The translations under genes and the position numbers were made by a program. Under the pieces are notes generated by a model. It was given only the letters and a program-made list of their open reading frames with translations. It ran no database searches and was not told the DNA's origin. From the NCBI RefSeq assembly GCF_910592395.1, contig NC_088323.1, positions 15,297,501 to 15,361,500 of the forward strand: DNA of 64,000 nucleotides, written 5' to 3'. Origin of the DNA: Lineus longissimus (Eukaryota; Nemertea; Pilidiophora; Heteronemertea; Lineidae). This document shows, in pieces, positions 50,820 to 61,726 of this stretch (the stretch's first letter is position 1; each line of letters begins with the position of its first letter).

Positions 50820-51045
50820 TCCTTGACATTGTACTTTATAGGGCAACCGGAAAAATGGAAATAAAGACGGTAAAATTAAGAAATAAGTATTGAGAAATAG
50901 TCAACCACTAAGGCACTAGAGGCCCAAGGAACTGGCACTCAGCTGATCAACAACTGAAACTGAGGTCATCTACTAAAATTCACTTGCAAGTTGTGGCTGC
51001 TATTTGAAACATGCAGCTTTATTGGTGTCATAGAGCAATAAGAAT
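50820..51045 (-). repeat. Two further, more decayed relics of the exon 1 unit
   Basis: Near 50840 the minus strand reads GTTGCCCTATAAAGTACAATG, and near 51020 it reads TTGCTCTATGACACC followed by AAAGCTGCATGTTTCAAAT. Both keep the order leader, ATG-like region, AAGCTGC. Decay increases with distance from the real exon. Moderate confidence because they are short. Confidence -1.
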
Positions 51046-51050
51046 AGCAA

Positions 51051-51227
51051 TAAGAACCTCCCTTAGTGGGCACCTCTCTATTTAAGGACAACCTCTCTAT
51101 CAAGGACACTTGTTTTGGTCTTGAATTGTTTTTCATTCAATTTGACCTCTCAAATCAGGACACCTCTCCATTAAGGACAGCACCTGTCAGTCCCAAGGGT
51201 GTCCTTAATAGAGAGGTTCTACTGTAC
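51051..51227. mobile_element. 180-bp MITE, left end truncated
   Basis: AAGAACCTCCCTTAGTGGGC to AGAGGTTCTACTGTA. Confidence -1.
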
Positions 51228-52479
51228 TTTTTCCAAGAAAATCCTGAAAATTTGAAAAAGAAAGCATTTTATGGTACTCTGGCCGAAACCCTGATGAAAC
51301 CCCCACCCCACGTCCCCCCCTCACGCCTGTTCCAATCCTTCCCAGCATTCTCTCCCAATTGATTAACGCAGCTGATCAGTTGGTTTCAGACGCCATGAAT
51401 CATACTTATTGCTTCACAAACGAGGCATAAATAGCGTCCCTCGATACCGAGCCTGGCGATAATACAATTTATAAAAATCATAACACCGAGTGATTCACGC
51501 TGGTGGACTTGATTTTCTCTCCTGCTAAACTACATGTAATTATGAAGAGGATCAACAGACCATCCTTTGAATGAAATGCAAAAGTGAGTAATTTATGCAT
51601 GTTTCCTATAAAGGGAGTGTATCTACCAGTCTCACGAACCCTCAAATAAGTTTAGGTTAAGGATTTTTAGACTGTTTTCAAACTATATTCACACATTTAG
51701 ACTACAAGATATGAAGTCTAGTTAACATTTGTGACGAAAATCAGCTAGAAAACACAGAACAGGTCTAGAATGAAACCGGCCATCGCAGACGAAAACACCA
51801 TCTGTTCCACAAGTGTGGAATCGGAGAATGTGACCTGTGGCTCTGCAATATTTCCGAACCGATGACTGTCAGTCAGCAGGCCTTTCAATTGCATGGAGAT
51901 CAATACACCCTGATAGACGACAAACTAGTTTAAAAAACCGCGCCCCCAAATTACTAATATAGGGAGCCAAACATGTACATATGCACATAACATTTAAACT
52001 AGAGACGAGGTCGGCATGCTAGTCTTACGCATATCAGGCTTCTTGGATTCATGACTAACTGTGATGGAATGATGTTTGACTTGCGCAAGGATCTCGATCA
52101 AGTTGGGAATGATAAAAAATCCTGCTTTATTTTCAACTTTTGGCATGATTTTTTCATTTTATAACACTTTATTGTATATGTACAGTTCAGTGTCTGTACA
52201 GCTGAGCGTATTTTGGGCGCAGGGGCCTATTTTGGGCGGATTTTTAAAGGGTCTAATTTGGGCGTTTTGCTCTTTCAATACGACGTTTACCGGCGTGGGG
52301 AACATGCAATTGAGAGGCCTGGTCAGCCACATCCTGTCTAAGTGCCCTGACCTTGCAACCCTAAGGGAGGATATCTAGCCATTGGGAACCTCCGGTGACC
52401 AGGACCAGCGAAGGCAGACGACGGCTTACATCACCAGGACGGCACTGACCACCTCAGGGAGAACGAAGAGGATGAAGGA
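51228..52479. other. No gene seen
   Basis: A 100-codon plus-strand frame (52076-52378) ends in a peptide with SHILSKCPDLATLRED, vaguely like the tail of a retroelement polymerase, but there is nothing else to support it. Confidence -1.
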
Positions 52480-52680
52480 GAAGAAATGAAACAAATTTGA
52501 TTTCCCCTCCAAACGCATCAATGTGGACAGTAGCTTGTGATGGACTGAACCACCCAGGTTCGCAACGGCGTCGCTAGGCCGATTAACCCAATCGGCACCA
52601 AACCGTACTGGCACGCAGGAATTCCCACTTATCCTGTGAAGAGCCAACGCCGAAGAACGAATCAACTTGAACACTTTAAA
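52480..52680 (+). mobile_element. SINE family B, diverged 3' fragment
   Basis: GGCCGATTAACCCAATCGGC, ACCAAACCGTACTGGCACGC and AGCCAACGCCGAAGAACG follow the same order as the copy at 60840-60960 but with many changes. Older than the other copies. Confidence -1.
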
Positions 52681-52800
52681 GTGTCTTGCTCGAGGACATA
52701 GAATCAGTTTGTAGTTTTTTCAATGGGCACCGTGGCAGTCGAACCAAATAATGTTGGTTCCAAGCCCAGCACTGTCCCTAACCATACCAAGCTGCAAAAC
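52681..52800 (-). mobile_element. tRNA-like SINE fragment
   Basis: On the minus strand: TATGGTTAGGGACAGTGC as an A-box region, then TTTGGTTCGACTGCC as a B box, followed by CTATGTCCTCGAGCAAGACA. That last block, 'tgtcctcgggcaagacac', is familiar from SINE bodies of marine animals. Head and part of the body only. Confidence -1.
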
Positions 52801-52910
52801 ACCATCATCTCCTACTAATTCCACTGCAACAACTCTGAAACTATAATCCCAGCCTTCCTAAGTCAAGCACCGCCAACGCATTTGATCACAAACCTACGCT
52901 GGTAATGGTA

Positions 52911-53222
52911 TACATTAGAACCTCTCTATTAAGGACACCCTCAGGACTGACAGGTGCTGTCCTTAATAGAGAGGTGTCCTGATTAGAGAGGTGAAATTGA
53001 ATGGAAACCATCCATGTGGGACCAAAACTAGTGTCCTTAATAGAGAGGTGTCTTGATTAGAGAGGTCAAATTGAATGGAAACCATCAATGTGGGACCAAA
53101 ACTAGTGTCCTTAATAGAGAGGTGTCTTGATTAGAGAGGTCAAATTGAATGGAAACCATCAATGTGGGACCAAAACTAGTGTCCTTAATAGAGAGGTGTC
53201 TGCTAAGGGAGGTTCCACTGTA
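52911..53222. mobile_element. 180-bp MITE with triplicated core
   Basis: TACATTAGAACCTCTC to GGTTCCACTGTA. The 65-bp core (TGTCTTGATTAGAGAGGT, GGAAACCATCAATGTGGG, ACTAGTGTCCTTAATAGAGA) is present three times, the last two nearly identical. Confidence -1.
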
Positions 53223-53379
53223 TCATAATCCCAGTCTCCCTAAGCCAAGCACCACCAACTCATTGGATCACAAACCTGTGCTGTAATCCTTGCCTGCCAT
53301 CACTCATAAATCAAAATCCATGAGATGACTGTCTGGTGCAAGTGACGGGCTTTATTGATTTCTTGCAGGTGGATCTGGG

Positions 53380-54080
53380 CTCCTAATACAGGTTGTGTTT
53401 CCCCAGACTGGGAGATAGATCCGTTTCAGTGATCCCTGGGAGCCGGCGGAGGTGGGCTCCAAAACTAAAATGCGATGACTGGCCAGCGACGCATGCGAGT
53501 GAGGACAGGGCAGAATGCGGGAAGTCCGTCATGCCCACAATGACACCCCCAGGTGGATCCTGAGATCGTTACAGAGGTTCACATCACCTATACAGGCAGA
53601 CTCACTGAAACGTTTCCAGGGAACTGACGGAGGTTGGCTCCAAAAAGAATCCGATGACGGGCAGAGGCTGGAAAATCTGCCAGGCCAACAAATGTGCAAG
53701 TGAAGACAGAGCAGAAAGCAGGAAGTCTGTCGTGCCCACAATAATTACGACATCCCCAGAGTGGATCCAGGGCTCGTTATAGAAGTCCACATCTCCTTAT
53801 AGTGGCAGACCCACTGCAGTGTTTCCAGGGAACTGGTGGTGGTGGGGGGTCTGTGATAAGAGTCATGACAGGGCAGAAGGCCGAAGGGCTGCCTGGCCAG
53901 CGATTTATAGTGTCACACCCCCACAAGTGAATCCTGTGCCCATTATACAGGTTACAAATGTATGTTGCCCTGGAGTGGCAGTGAGACAGCACTTTGTTTT
54001 GTCCACAATGATGAAAGCGATATCTCCAAGGTGGTTCCTGGAAGACCAGCAGCCCATGGTCTTCTGGTTCCCTCTATTCA
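53380..54080. repeat. Degenerate tandem repeat, about 200 bp x 3
   Basis: TTCCAGGGAACTG-type starts at about 53419, 53608 and 53817, each followed by GGAGGTNGGCTCC, GATGACNGGCAG and GCAGGAAGTC(C/T)GTC. Copies are strongly diverged. Reading frames on both strands have no recognised domain. Confidence -1.
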
Positions 54081-55074
54081 TGTCTCATGACTTCCTCCAC
54101 AACTAGGTTGTGGTCAGTCTGGCTTGCTACCCCCAGGACACTGCGGGGGGGGGGGGTCGCTGTTCCATCTATTCATATCTTGTAAGTAATCTCTCAGCAC
54201 AATATGCAGACACACCACAATTCACATGCCCCCTGAGTGTGATTGAGCCGATTTATTTCTAGGGTACCCTGACGTGTACCCTGGCCCTGGCAGCATCTGT
54301 ATGGTATCTCTGGCTAGACTATTACCAGGGTACCCTTGGTACATGTGCACAAGGTGTGTCTTATACTCATTGAATACTCAAGGCTAGGGGCAGAGAGCAG
54401 CGCCAGTGGTCAAGACAATGTTTCAGGTTAAGTCTTGGAGTCGAAAAAGTGTAAGGTGTATTATAAAGTGTATGGTAAACTTCTTGATTGGCCATTTTTT
54501 CTTTTTGTGAAACAGCGTACCGAGTTCTTTATGGATGTACACTTCAAGTAATTATAAGTAAGTGTTAGGTGTTGGTGTAACACCAAGGCAACCATCACTT
54601 CCCCAACATTTGATCACCCATCAGATCGGTGTTGGGTGAGACTGGTGTAGATTAAAGTTTGTTTACTACAGTGTCACCCCTGATGAAAGGGCTTATGGCT
54701 TATGAGACACTCTTCACTTCCAAACTCCTATCTCTAATGCCAGGCGCCTGGCGAGAAGGCAGTTTGTACCCTATATTTAACTAGCTGGCGGCTAACCAAC
54801 CGGCCGCATCGAAAAGAGGTTACCAGCGGGCCTCGAACCTTCGACCTTCCATCCACGAGGCGGACGCCTTAACCACTAGGCCATCGAGATCAGTGTACAT
54901 CAAGAACCGTTGTTTGGCAGGAAATCCCCAGGATTTCAACACTGGCGTTGGAGAAGTGTTCACTTTTCTCACACTAGTGTAACACAAAACCCCAGCCCAC
55001 CGCAAGGAACAAGACAAATGCTTGGAAGATATGAACCGGTGTACACCTAACCCTGCTTCAGTGTTCTCCACAGG
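54081..55074. other. No gene seen
   Basis: G-run at 54147. Besides the tRNA-like head at 54820, GGTACCCTGACGTGTACCCT near 54264 and ACCAGGGTACCCTTGGTACA near 54322 are related short repeats. Confidence -1.
54820..54891 (-). mobile_element. tRNA-like SINE head
   Basis: The minus strand reads GATGGCCTAGTGGTTAAGGC (A box), an anticodon-arm-like hairpin with loop GCCTCGT, and GAAGGTTCGAGGCCCGC (B box). The acceptor-stem ends do not pair and the T stem is poor, so this is a tRNA-derived repeat rather than a working tRNA gene. Confidence -1.
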
Positions 55075-55450
55075 GTTTTCTCAAGGTAGGGTGATACCCT
55101 TGATTTGCATGACGTTTTACCAGTGTGCAACACAAGGTAGGGTGGCCAGCAATTTGAGGGAGGGTGGCCCTATAGGAACCGTCTACAAAGTTCTAGAGCA
55201 AGGTAGGGTGGCTCTTCCAAGGTAGGGTGGTAAGCTGCCAAGGTAGGGTGGTAAGCTGACAAGGTAGGGTGGCCAGCAATTTGAGGTAGGGTGGCCCTAT
55301 AGGAACCCTCTACAAAGTTCTAGAGCAAGGTAGGGTGGCTCTTCCAAGGTAGGGTGGCTCTTCCAAGGTAGGGTGGCTCTTCCAAGGTTAGGGTGGTAAG
55401 CTGACAAGGTAGGGTGGGCCACCCTGACAAATAACCTTGTGGAGAACACT
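55075..55450. repeat. AAGGTAGGGTGG repeat with inverted ends
   Basis: Ends CAGTGTTCTCCACAGGGTT and ACCTTGTGGAGAACACTG are inverted. Inside are a dozen or so AAGGTAGGGTGG words in units with CCAGCAATTTGAGG, GAGCAAGGTAGGGTGGCTCT and TTCC. The reverse-orientation relatives are at 45296 and 56870. Confidence -1.
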
Positions 55451-55942
55451 GCTACTTATGCACCAACTTTACACTACCAGTGACGAACATTGATCGTACT
55501 CATTGACGGTGTTCATGATCCTGGCACCAACGTCGCTAAGACTGCACTAATGTTTGGTCTGCACTCGAGTTCTATTGATTAATCATCCATACGCATTCCG
55601 TCAGGATGTTCCACACCGTCAGTGGTACAGAAACCGGCACAGAATCTCGCCAATGCACGAGCGGTTCATAGAGATCTCAGAATCACACAATGGTTCTCAC
55701 GTAAACCTGAACTAAACAGTTAAAACATCCACAAACCTATGTTAGCGTCTAGTTTATAATCGACAACAATTCAAGGCATGGCTACGTTAACTTTCATTTC
55801 AACAATTAGAACAGGTTCGACTGGATTCCTTTCTTAATCTCCAACCTGTAGCAGAAGGTAGGACATACTCCAGAGAAAGATAACGCCAGACTTGGAGTTC
55901 TAGCCAGGGGGCAAAAAAACAGTTCAACTCCACCAGTAGAAG

Positions 55943-56087
55943 TACAGTAGAACTCCCTAAGCGGACACCTCGCTATTAAGGACACCCTCTCTATAAGGAC
56001 TCAATTTGACCTCTCTAATCAGGACACCTCTCTATAGGGACACCATGAGTCAGCCCCAAGGGTGTCTGCAATAGAGAGGTTCGACTA
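55943..56087. mobile_element. 180-bp MITE, internally deleted
   Basis: TACAGTAGAACTCCCTAAGC to TAGAGAGGTTCGACTA, missing part of the core. Confidence -1.
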
Positions 56088-56158
56088 TCGATTATTCAGG
56101 TCGGAAGAAAATGTATTAAGACAGGAACATCGTAGACTGCAAAACCTCTTGCCCATAT

Positions 56159-56520
56159 GTGACCCGTCACAGCAAATTGAGGCACATGTCACACAGGAGA
56201 GGACCCTAAATGACACTTTAGTTAGGGAAATTGATGTACAGTGGAACCTCCCTTAGGAGACACCTTTCTCTTAAGGACACCCTCTCTGTCAAAGACATTA
56301 GTTTTGGTCCCCAATTGGTTGTCACCATTCAATTTGACCTCTCTAATCAGGACACCTTTCAATTAAGGACAGCATTTGTCAGTCCCAAGGGTGTCCATAA
56401 TATAGAGGTTCTACTGTACTCAGATTTTACAAAAGGCAGACACAGTGAAATCAACAACCAGTCCGTCTCAACCTGCCAAGCTAAGAGCGACATGCGCAGG
56501 TTATGCTGTGACAAGTCACA
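56159..56520. mobile_element. GTGACCC foldback split by a 180-bp MITE
   Basis: GTGACCCGTCACAGCAAATT to GCTGTGACAAGTCAC. The MITE at 56237-56419 interrupts it at GATGTA/ACTCAG; the uninterrupted copy at 5111 has GATATACTCAG at this point. Confidence -1.
56237..56419. mobile_element. 180-bp MITE nested in the foldback
   Basis: TACAGTGGAACCTCCCTTAG to GAGGTTCTACTGTA. Its TA ends can be read as the duplicated TA of the host site, supporting TA target duplication for the whole family. Confidence -1.
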
Positions 56521-56869
56521 CATGCCAAAGATTTCACCGCAAAAGCTAACAGCTCAATTGTTTGATTGTCCAAAATTACAGGGGGGGGGGGTGGGGGGGT
56601 ACCTTCAAAGGGAAAAGTATCATAAACGCACAAGAGAAACATGAGGAATTGCTGGATAATTTGCAACAAGCATCAACAGAAACCCAAGAGAAAATATCGG
56701 CCTAAATTTACCTTCAGTTACCATAGTAACGTGCACTTGCCAGCAAGATACCTTACATGGCATTTATGATCTAGCGAACCACTGGGGTTCTCCAAGGGTT
56801 TCCTCATTAGTTATTGATAATACTGTCATTCACAAAGTGACGTCTCGATACCTATCTTCGTATTGCCAA
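56521..56869. other. No gene seen; G-run
   Basis: Bases 56581-56599 are an almost pure G tract. No exon evidence. Confidence -1.
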
Positions 56870-57545
56870 TATCCAGTCTTCTCCACAAGGCCAATTGTCG
56901 AGGCATCCCACCCTACCTTGGCAGCTTACCACCTTAACCTTGGTAGAGCCACCCTACCTTGTCCTACAAGGGTTTCTATCTATAGAGCCACCCCACCTGA
57001 AATTGCTGGCCACCCTACCTTGTGTTGCGCACTGGCAAAACTTCTTGATTATCAAGGATACTAATCCTGGTGCTTGCCCCCATCCAGTTGGGCCCCAAAC
57101 CAGTTCCAGTGGTCTCCTCAAGGCCAATTGTCCGGGCGTCCCACCCTACCTTGGCAGCTTACCACCCTAACCTTGGTAGAGCCACCCTACCTTGTCCTAC
57201 AAGGGTTTCTATCTATAGAGCCACCCCACCTGAAATTGCTGGCCACCCTACCTTGTGTTGCGCACTGGCAAAACTTCTTGATTATCAATGGTACAAATCC
57301 TGGTGCTTGCCCCAATCCAGTTGGGCCCCAAACCATGCAGTTCCAGTGTTCTCCACAAGGCCAATTGTCAGGGTGTCCCACCCTAGCTTGGAAGCAGCCA
57401 TCATACCTTGCTCTAGAGTTTTGTAAAGGGTTTCTATAGAGCTGCCCAACCTTCTTGCGGCCACCCTACCTTGTGTTGTAAACTGGCAAAACTTCTTGAA
57501 TATCAAGGGTACTAACCAACCTTGAGAAAACCTCGTGGAGAACTC
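56870..57545. repeat. CCACCCTACCTTG repeat, about 235-bp higher-order units
   Basis: Starts CCAGTCTTCTCCACAAGGCC and ends CCTCGTGGAGAACTC (inverted ends). The block CACCCTACCTTGGCAGCTTA to CCAGTTGGGCCCCAAACCA is repeated at about 56900 and 57135 with few changes. Open frames are by-products. Confidence -1.
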
Positions 57546-57619
57546 TGAATATCAGGGAACTTCAGTTTCTGCAACCACGGAGAGCAGGTTTCTTCAAGAC
57601 AGGCAAAACTGGTGTTTTT

Positions 57620-58260
57620 CCTGCAACTACGCCGACATTGACTGCCTTATTCCTGCAACTATGCAGACAACAGCTGTCTTATTCCTGCAGCTATGCAGAC
57701 AACAGCTGTCTTATTCCTGCAACTATGCAGACAAGAGCTGCCTTATTCCTGCAACCATGCAGACAACAGCTGTCTTATTCCTGCAACCATGCAGACAACA
57801 GCTGTCTTATTCCTGCAACCATGCAGACAACAGCTGTCTTATTCCTGCAACCATGCAGACAACAGCTGCCTTATTCCTCCAACTATGCAGACAACAGCTG
57901 TCTTATTCCTGGAACTATGCAGACAACAGCTGCCTTATTCCTGCAACTATGCAGACAACATCTGTGTTATTCCTGCAACTACGCAGACATTGACTGTCTT
58001 ATTCCTCCAACTATGCAGGCAATGACTGTCTTATTCCTGCAACTATGCAGACAAGAGTCGTCTTATTCCTGCAGCAATGCAGGCAACAGCTGCCTTATTC
58101 CTGCAACTATGCAGACAACGACTGCTTTCCTGCAACTATGTAGACAGCGACTGCCTTATTCCTGCAACTATGCAGACATCAACTGCCTTATTCCTCCAAC
58201 TATGCAGGCAACAGCTGTCTTATTCCTGCAACTATTCCTTCAACTATGTAGGCAACAACA
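57620..58260. repeat. 32-bp minisatellite, about 19 units
   Basis: Unit CTGTCTTATTCCTGCAACTA then TGCAGACAACAG. CAGCTG and CTGCAG-like words flank each unit. The 32-bp period cycles frames every 96 bp, and the unit lacks stops in the plus-strand frames, giving long false reading frames (250 and 152 codons). Confidence -1.
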
Positions 58261-58547
58261 ATATATTTGCTGGAGCCATAAAGTACAGGCAAGAATGCAA
58301 GGCACTGAACACCAACTACACAACGCAAAGATCGTTTCAAATGTTAGTCAGTTAGAGAAAAATCTGGCCTTTTTAATATGTCCGATGTGACCGATTTTTT
58401 TAATTCAATGCAGTACAAAATATCACCAGTTTTCCCATCTAAAATGGTCAACTACATTTTTCATGTACCAAATTTTATCAATAGACAATATATTGGGCCC
58501 ATTGTCGTAGACGGTCAAATTTCCCACTTAAGATTACTGGCAGGAAG

Positions 58548-58729
58548 TACAGTGGAACCTCGTTTAGCGGACACCTCTATATTAGGGACAACCTCTCTAT
58601 AAAGGACACTACGTTTGGTCCCAAATTGGTTGTTTCCATTCAATTTGACCTCTCCAATCAGGACACCTCTCTATAAAGGACAGCACTAGTCAGCCCCGAG
58701 GGTTTCCTTAATAGAGAGGTTCTAATGTA
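58548..58729. mobile_element. 180-bp MITE
   Basis: TACAGTGGAACCTCGTTTAG to AGAGGTTCTAATGTA, complete. Confidence -1.
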
Positions 58730-58936
58730 TCGGCATAAATCACATGAGTGGCTGAGCTCGAGTTTGCAGAACAATACGAGAAATGTAGGACAAGTTTATG
58801 AATATGACATGTATGAGAGAAACTCATGATTTTCTGAACTATTTGAGGTATTTCGGGTGTAGTCTCACCTCATCTCCGAACTGATTGTCGAAGGTCACAA
58901 AACCTCCCCTCCCAGGCCAGTGCCAATACAAAGAAT

Positions 58937-59256
58937 TATAGCAGAACCTCTCTATTACGGACACCCTCAGGACTGACTATTGCTGTCCTTAATAGAGAGG
59001 TGTCCTGATTACAGAGGTCAAATTGAATGGAAACAACAACTTTGGGACCAAAACTAGTTTCTTTATTAGAGAGGTCATTTAGAGGTGTCCCCTAGAGGAC
59101 ACCTCTCTTTTAAGGACAACCTCTCTATTAAGGACACTACTTTTGTTCCCAAAGTGGTTGTTTCCATTCAATTTGACCTCTCTAATCAGTACACCTCTAT
59201 TAAGAACAGCACTTGTCAGTCCCGAGGGTGTCCTTAATAGAGAGGTTCTACTGTAT
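58937..59256. mobile_element. Two 180-bp MITEs head to head
   Basis: The first copy TATAGCAGAACCTCTC runs to about 59088, and a second in opposite orientation from TAGAGGACACCTCTC runs to GAGGTTCTACTGTA. Inner ends are missing, so together they form one large inverted repeat. Confidence -1.
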
Positions 59257-59590
59257 ACTGCACCACAAAACTTGTCCCCCGGAATTTTTTTCTCGAATGA
59301 CTTTGGCCTGTGGCTGTCCTTTCCCCTGACTCCTCTGCATGAGTCTGTAAGCTGCATAATCCAAGTACATAATATCTTTGTCTAATATGCCTCACTCCAT
59401 CCAGCCAATATGTAGACCGGTCAGAAATGCTGAGGACAGGCTGTAGCACTGAATGAGCAGATCATCTGAGTTCTGCTGAAAGGTTTAGGAAAGACCCAGT
59501 CAGATGACAATTTGACAACTCTGTCACAGTTGATATCAGAATATAATAAACACAAACATTCTACTCAACTTCAACTTCAACTTCCGCAGG

Positions 59591-60086
59591 TTTAACCCTA
59601 TAACACCAAGAGCCATTGCCAGCGCAAGTGCCTATTCCACTAGGCCCTGACGTGATTTTACCTGGAAATCACATTTTTTGCGATGGGTCCAGTTTTTTAC
59701 AAAATGACATAGGTGAACTTCCAAATAATGTATTACAAGTCCCGTTTATTTAAAAGAAGATGAAATTCCCTATTAGATAGGGTACATCCAAATCGGAATC
59801 AAACAAACGATCTATTTCAGCAATTCAAATGTCCAACCTGAATTTACTGGCTTGAAGAGAAACAAAAACTTGATCGTCAAATATCTCAAAAACTTCTACA
59901 GCAACCACCATTGTTCATCCGGGCATTTGAAAGCTTAAGTTTCATAGATTAATAATAGGCGGCGCTCTGAAGGAGATCGGTAGCTAAGCGCGCAAAATTT
60001 GAATATGGGTGTGCGGGCGTCATAGGGCGCCTCCAGTGAGATCGGCGGCGGGCGTCATAGGGCGCCTCCAGGTGTTATAGGGTTAA
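59591..60086. mobile_element. TIR element of about 500 bp
   Basis: TTTAACCCTATAACACC at the left is mirrored by GGTGTTATAGGGTTAA at the right. Near the right end CGTCATAGGGCGCCTCCAG is repeated twice. No coding capacity. Confidence -1.
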
Positions 60087-60574
60087 CTTCTGATATCGCT
60101 CTCCAGCACTGAATTATCATAAAAAGGTCCTTTTGTGCAGAATTAGATAGCATTATAACCCTCAAGTACATATCAAGAATAGTGTTATTCATGACTAATT
60201 TCTCAGGCTAGTATGAATTGAAGGGGCAGGCCTATCAAGGTCTTAGTGCGAGACCAATAATCAGGTCACATATTTCATTGTCAGGAATTCTCGAACCTTG
60301 TGTCATGTGGTGCAGAAAATTTATTACATTTCAAGACTTGAGAAATACATGCTTGAATTTTGCCAAGAATATGTCATTTAAAGTTTCATCTGTTATAGCA
60401 AAACCGGGCACATGTCGCACAGAAGATTAGCCTAACTAGGAGATAATGGAAGAAATTGATGTGGAAACAGTGAAATGTACAACAATGTTTTCTTTTCTTG
60501 GAAGGACCGACATGTTCTTTGTCAAATCAAAAGCTTGGGGAAAACCTTCAATGTGTCAAGGAGCCTGATAACTT
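60087..60574. other. No gene seen; foldback fragment
   Basis: GCAAAACCGGGCACATGTCGC with ACAGAAGATTAGCC at about 60396-60440 is a one-arm fragment of the GTGACCC foldback family. Nothing else recognised. Confidence -1.
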
Positions 60575-60970
60575 GTGGTTAACACCGCTGGCTACCACGC
60601 ATAAGGGCCCGATTCGATCCCGGGGAGAAGCCAGGATTTCTGGATGAGCCAGCGTGGCTTTTAAATCAAGGAACTAAAATTAAATCAAGGAACTAAAATT
60701 CCTGGCTCATCACAGTCCTTCGAATGAGACTTAAAACCGAGGTTCTTTGTACCTGGTGTCTATGCCATGGCAGGTTAAAGACCCCACCTAGTGAGAAACA
60801 TGTGTAGCTTGCGTGGACTCTACCCTGGCCAAAGTTGTTGTCACTAGGCCAATGAACCCTATTGGTGCCTAACTGTAGTGGCACGTAAAGACACTCATCC
60901 CGCCTTGGAGGAGGAATACTCCGTGGAGAATAAGCCTCTCAAAGTGCAGAGCGAACGCTGAAGAAGAAAA
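60575..60970 (+). mobile_element. tRNA-derived SINE, family B, near full length
   Basis: The head has an A-box-like TTGTGGTTAACACCG and a B box CCCGATTCGATCCC. The body contains GTGGCACGTAAAGACACTCA, CCGCCTTGGAGGAGGAATAC and ends AACGCTGAAGAAGAA. A 27-bp segment (TTAAATCAAGGAACTAAAAT) is tandemly doubled near 60660. Partial copies of the 3' part occur at 23270, 52480 and 61030. Confidence -1.
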
Positions 60971-61029
60971 TAGAATTTTTGGCCTACAAAAGAGTCAGAA
61001 ACATGAGCTAACATAGACTAAACGTCTGG

Positions 61030-61375
61030 CAAAAAACTAAGTCACTTGGCAAATCAAAAAATCCAATTGGGACCTAAATGTAGCGGCACGTAAAGACACT
61101 CATCCCGCCTTTGAGGAGGAATCCTCCCTGGAGAATAAGGCCTCCAAGTTTCATTTGATCATCTGGCTGGCAAAATGTGTCGTAAGGGTAAGTCAAAGAC
61201 CCAACCAAATGAGAACCATAAGTACATGTGGCTTGCGTGGACTCAATAGGCCAATAAATCCAATTGGCACCTAACCAGAGTGGCATGCAAAAGCACTTAT
61301 CCCTCCTTGGACAGCGGAGGAATATGCCCAGGAGAAAATCACCTCAAAGTGCAGAGCCAGCGCTGAAGAAGAAGA
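61030..61375 (+). mobile_element. SINE family B, two fused or rearranged 3' parts
   Basis: The block TAGCGGCACGTAAAGACACT to the CCTCCAAG region appears at 61080, and a second copy of the same block (GAGTGGCATGCAAAAGCACT) at 61280 ends with AGCGCTGAAGAAGAAGAAG. No tRNA head is seen between them, so this is a tandem or recombined insertion next to the full copy at 60575. Confidence -1.
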
Positions 61376-61726
61376 AGTGCAATGTGTCAAGACTTTTTGA
61401 TCCAGACAGGCTCAGTACACCATGAGACCGAGTGGCCCCACTGTCGTGGCCTTGAAGACAGTAACTCAGTCAGGGTTCCGGCTAGCTTGGAAACGGTTCA
61501 TGATGTTTATGGTAACAACAACCACAACGAATACATGGAAATAAATCTGGTGTTTTCTTCGCAGAAAAGCTGCCAAAATGCTGGTATTTCTCTCAAAGGA
61601 GGAGCAGTATGTCAATGGGCATTAGAGAGATCAACGTAATGTGAGTTTAAAAGGAAATGAATATGGTTTCGAGTTGCAAATCACTTCAGTTTTGGTAAAG
61701 AATCTTGCTGAATGTGGCAATGCCAG

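Noticed and set aside
52253-52378. Remnant of a reverse transcriptase C-terminus (SHILSKCPDL)
   Set aside because: A single short motif without catalytic motifs or flanking coding sequence.
54820-54891. A working tRNA gene (anticodon-like CTC)
   Set aside because: The acceptor stem does not pair and the T stem is poor; it looks like a SINE head.
57535-58390. Overlapping cysteine-rich frames of up to 250 codons
   Set aside because: The 32-bp array cycles through three frames and all give similar peptides; no start context or exon structure.
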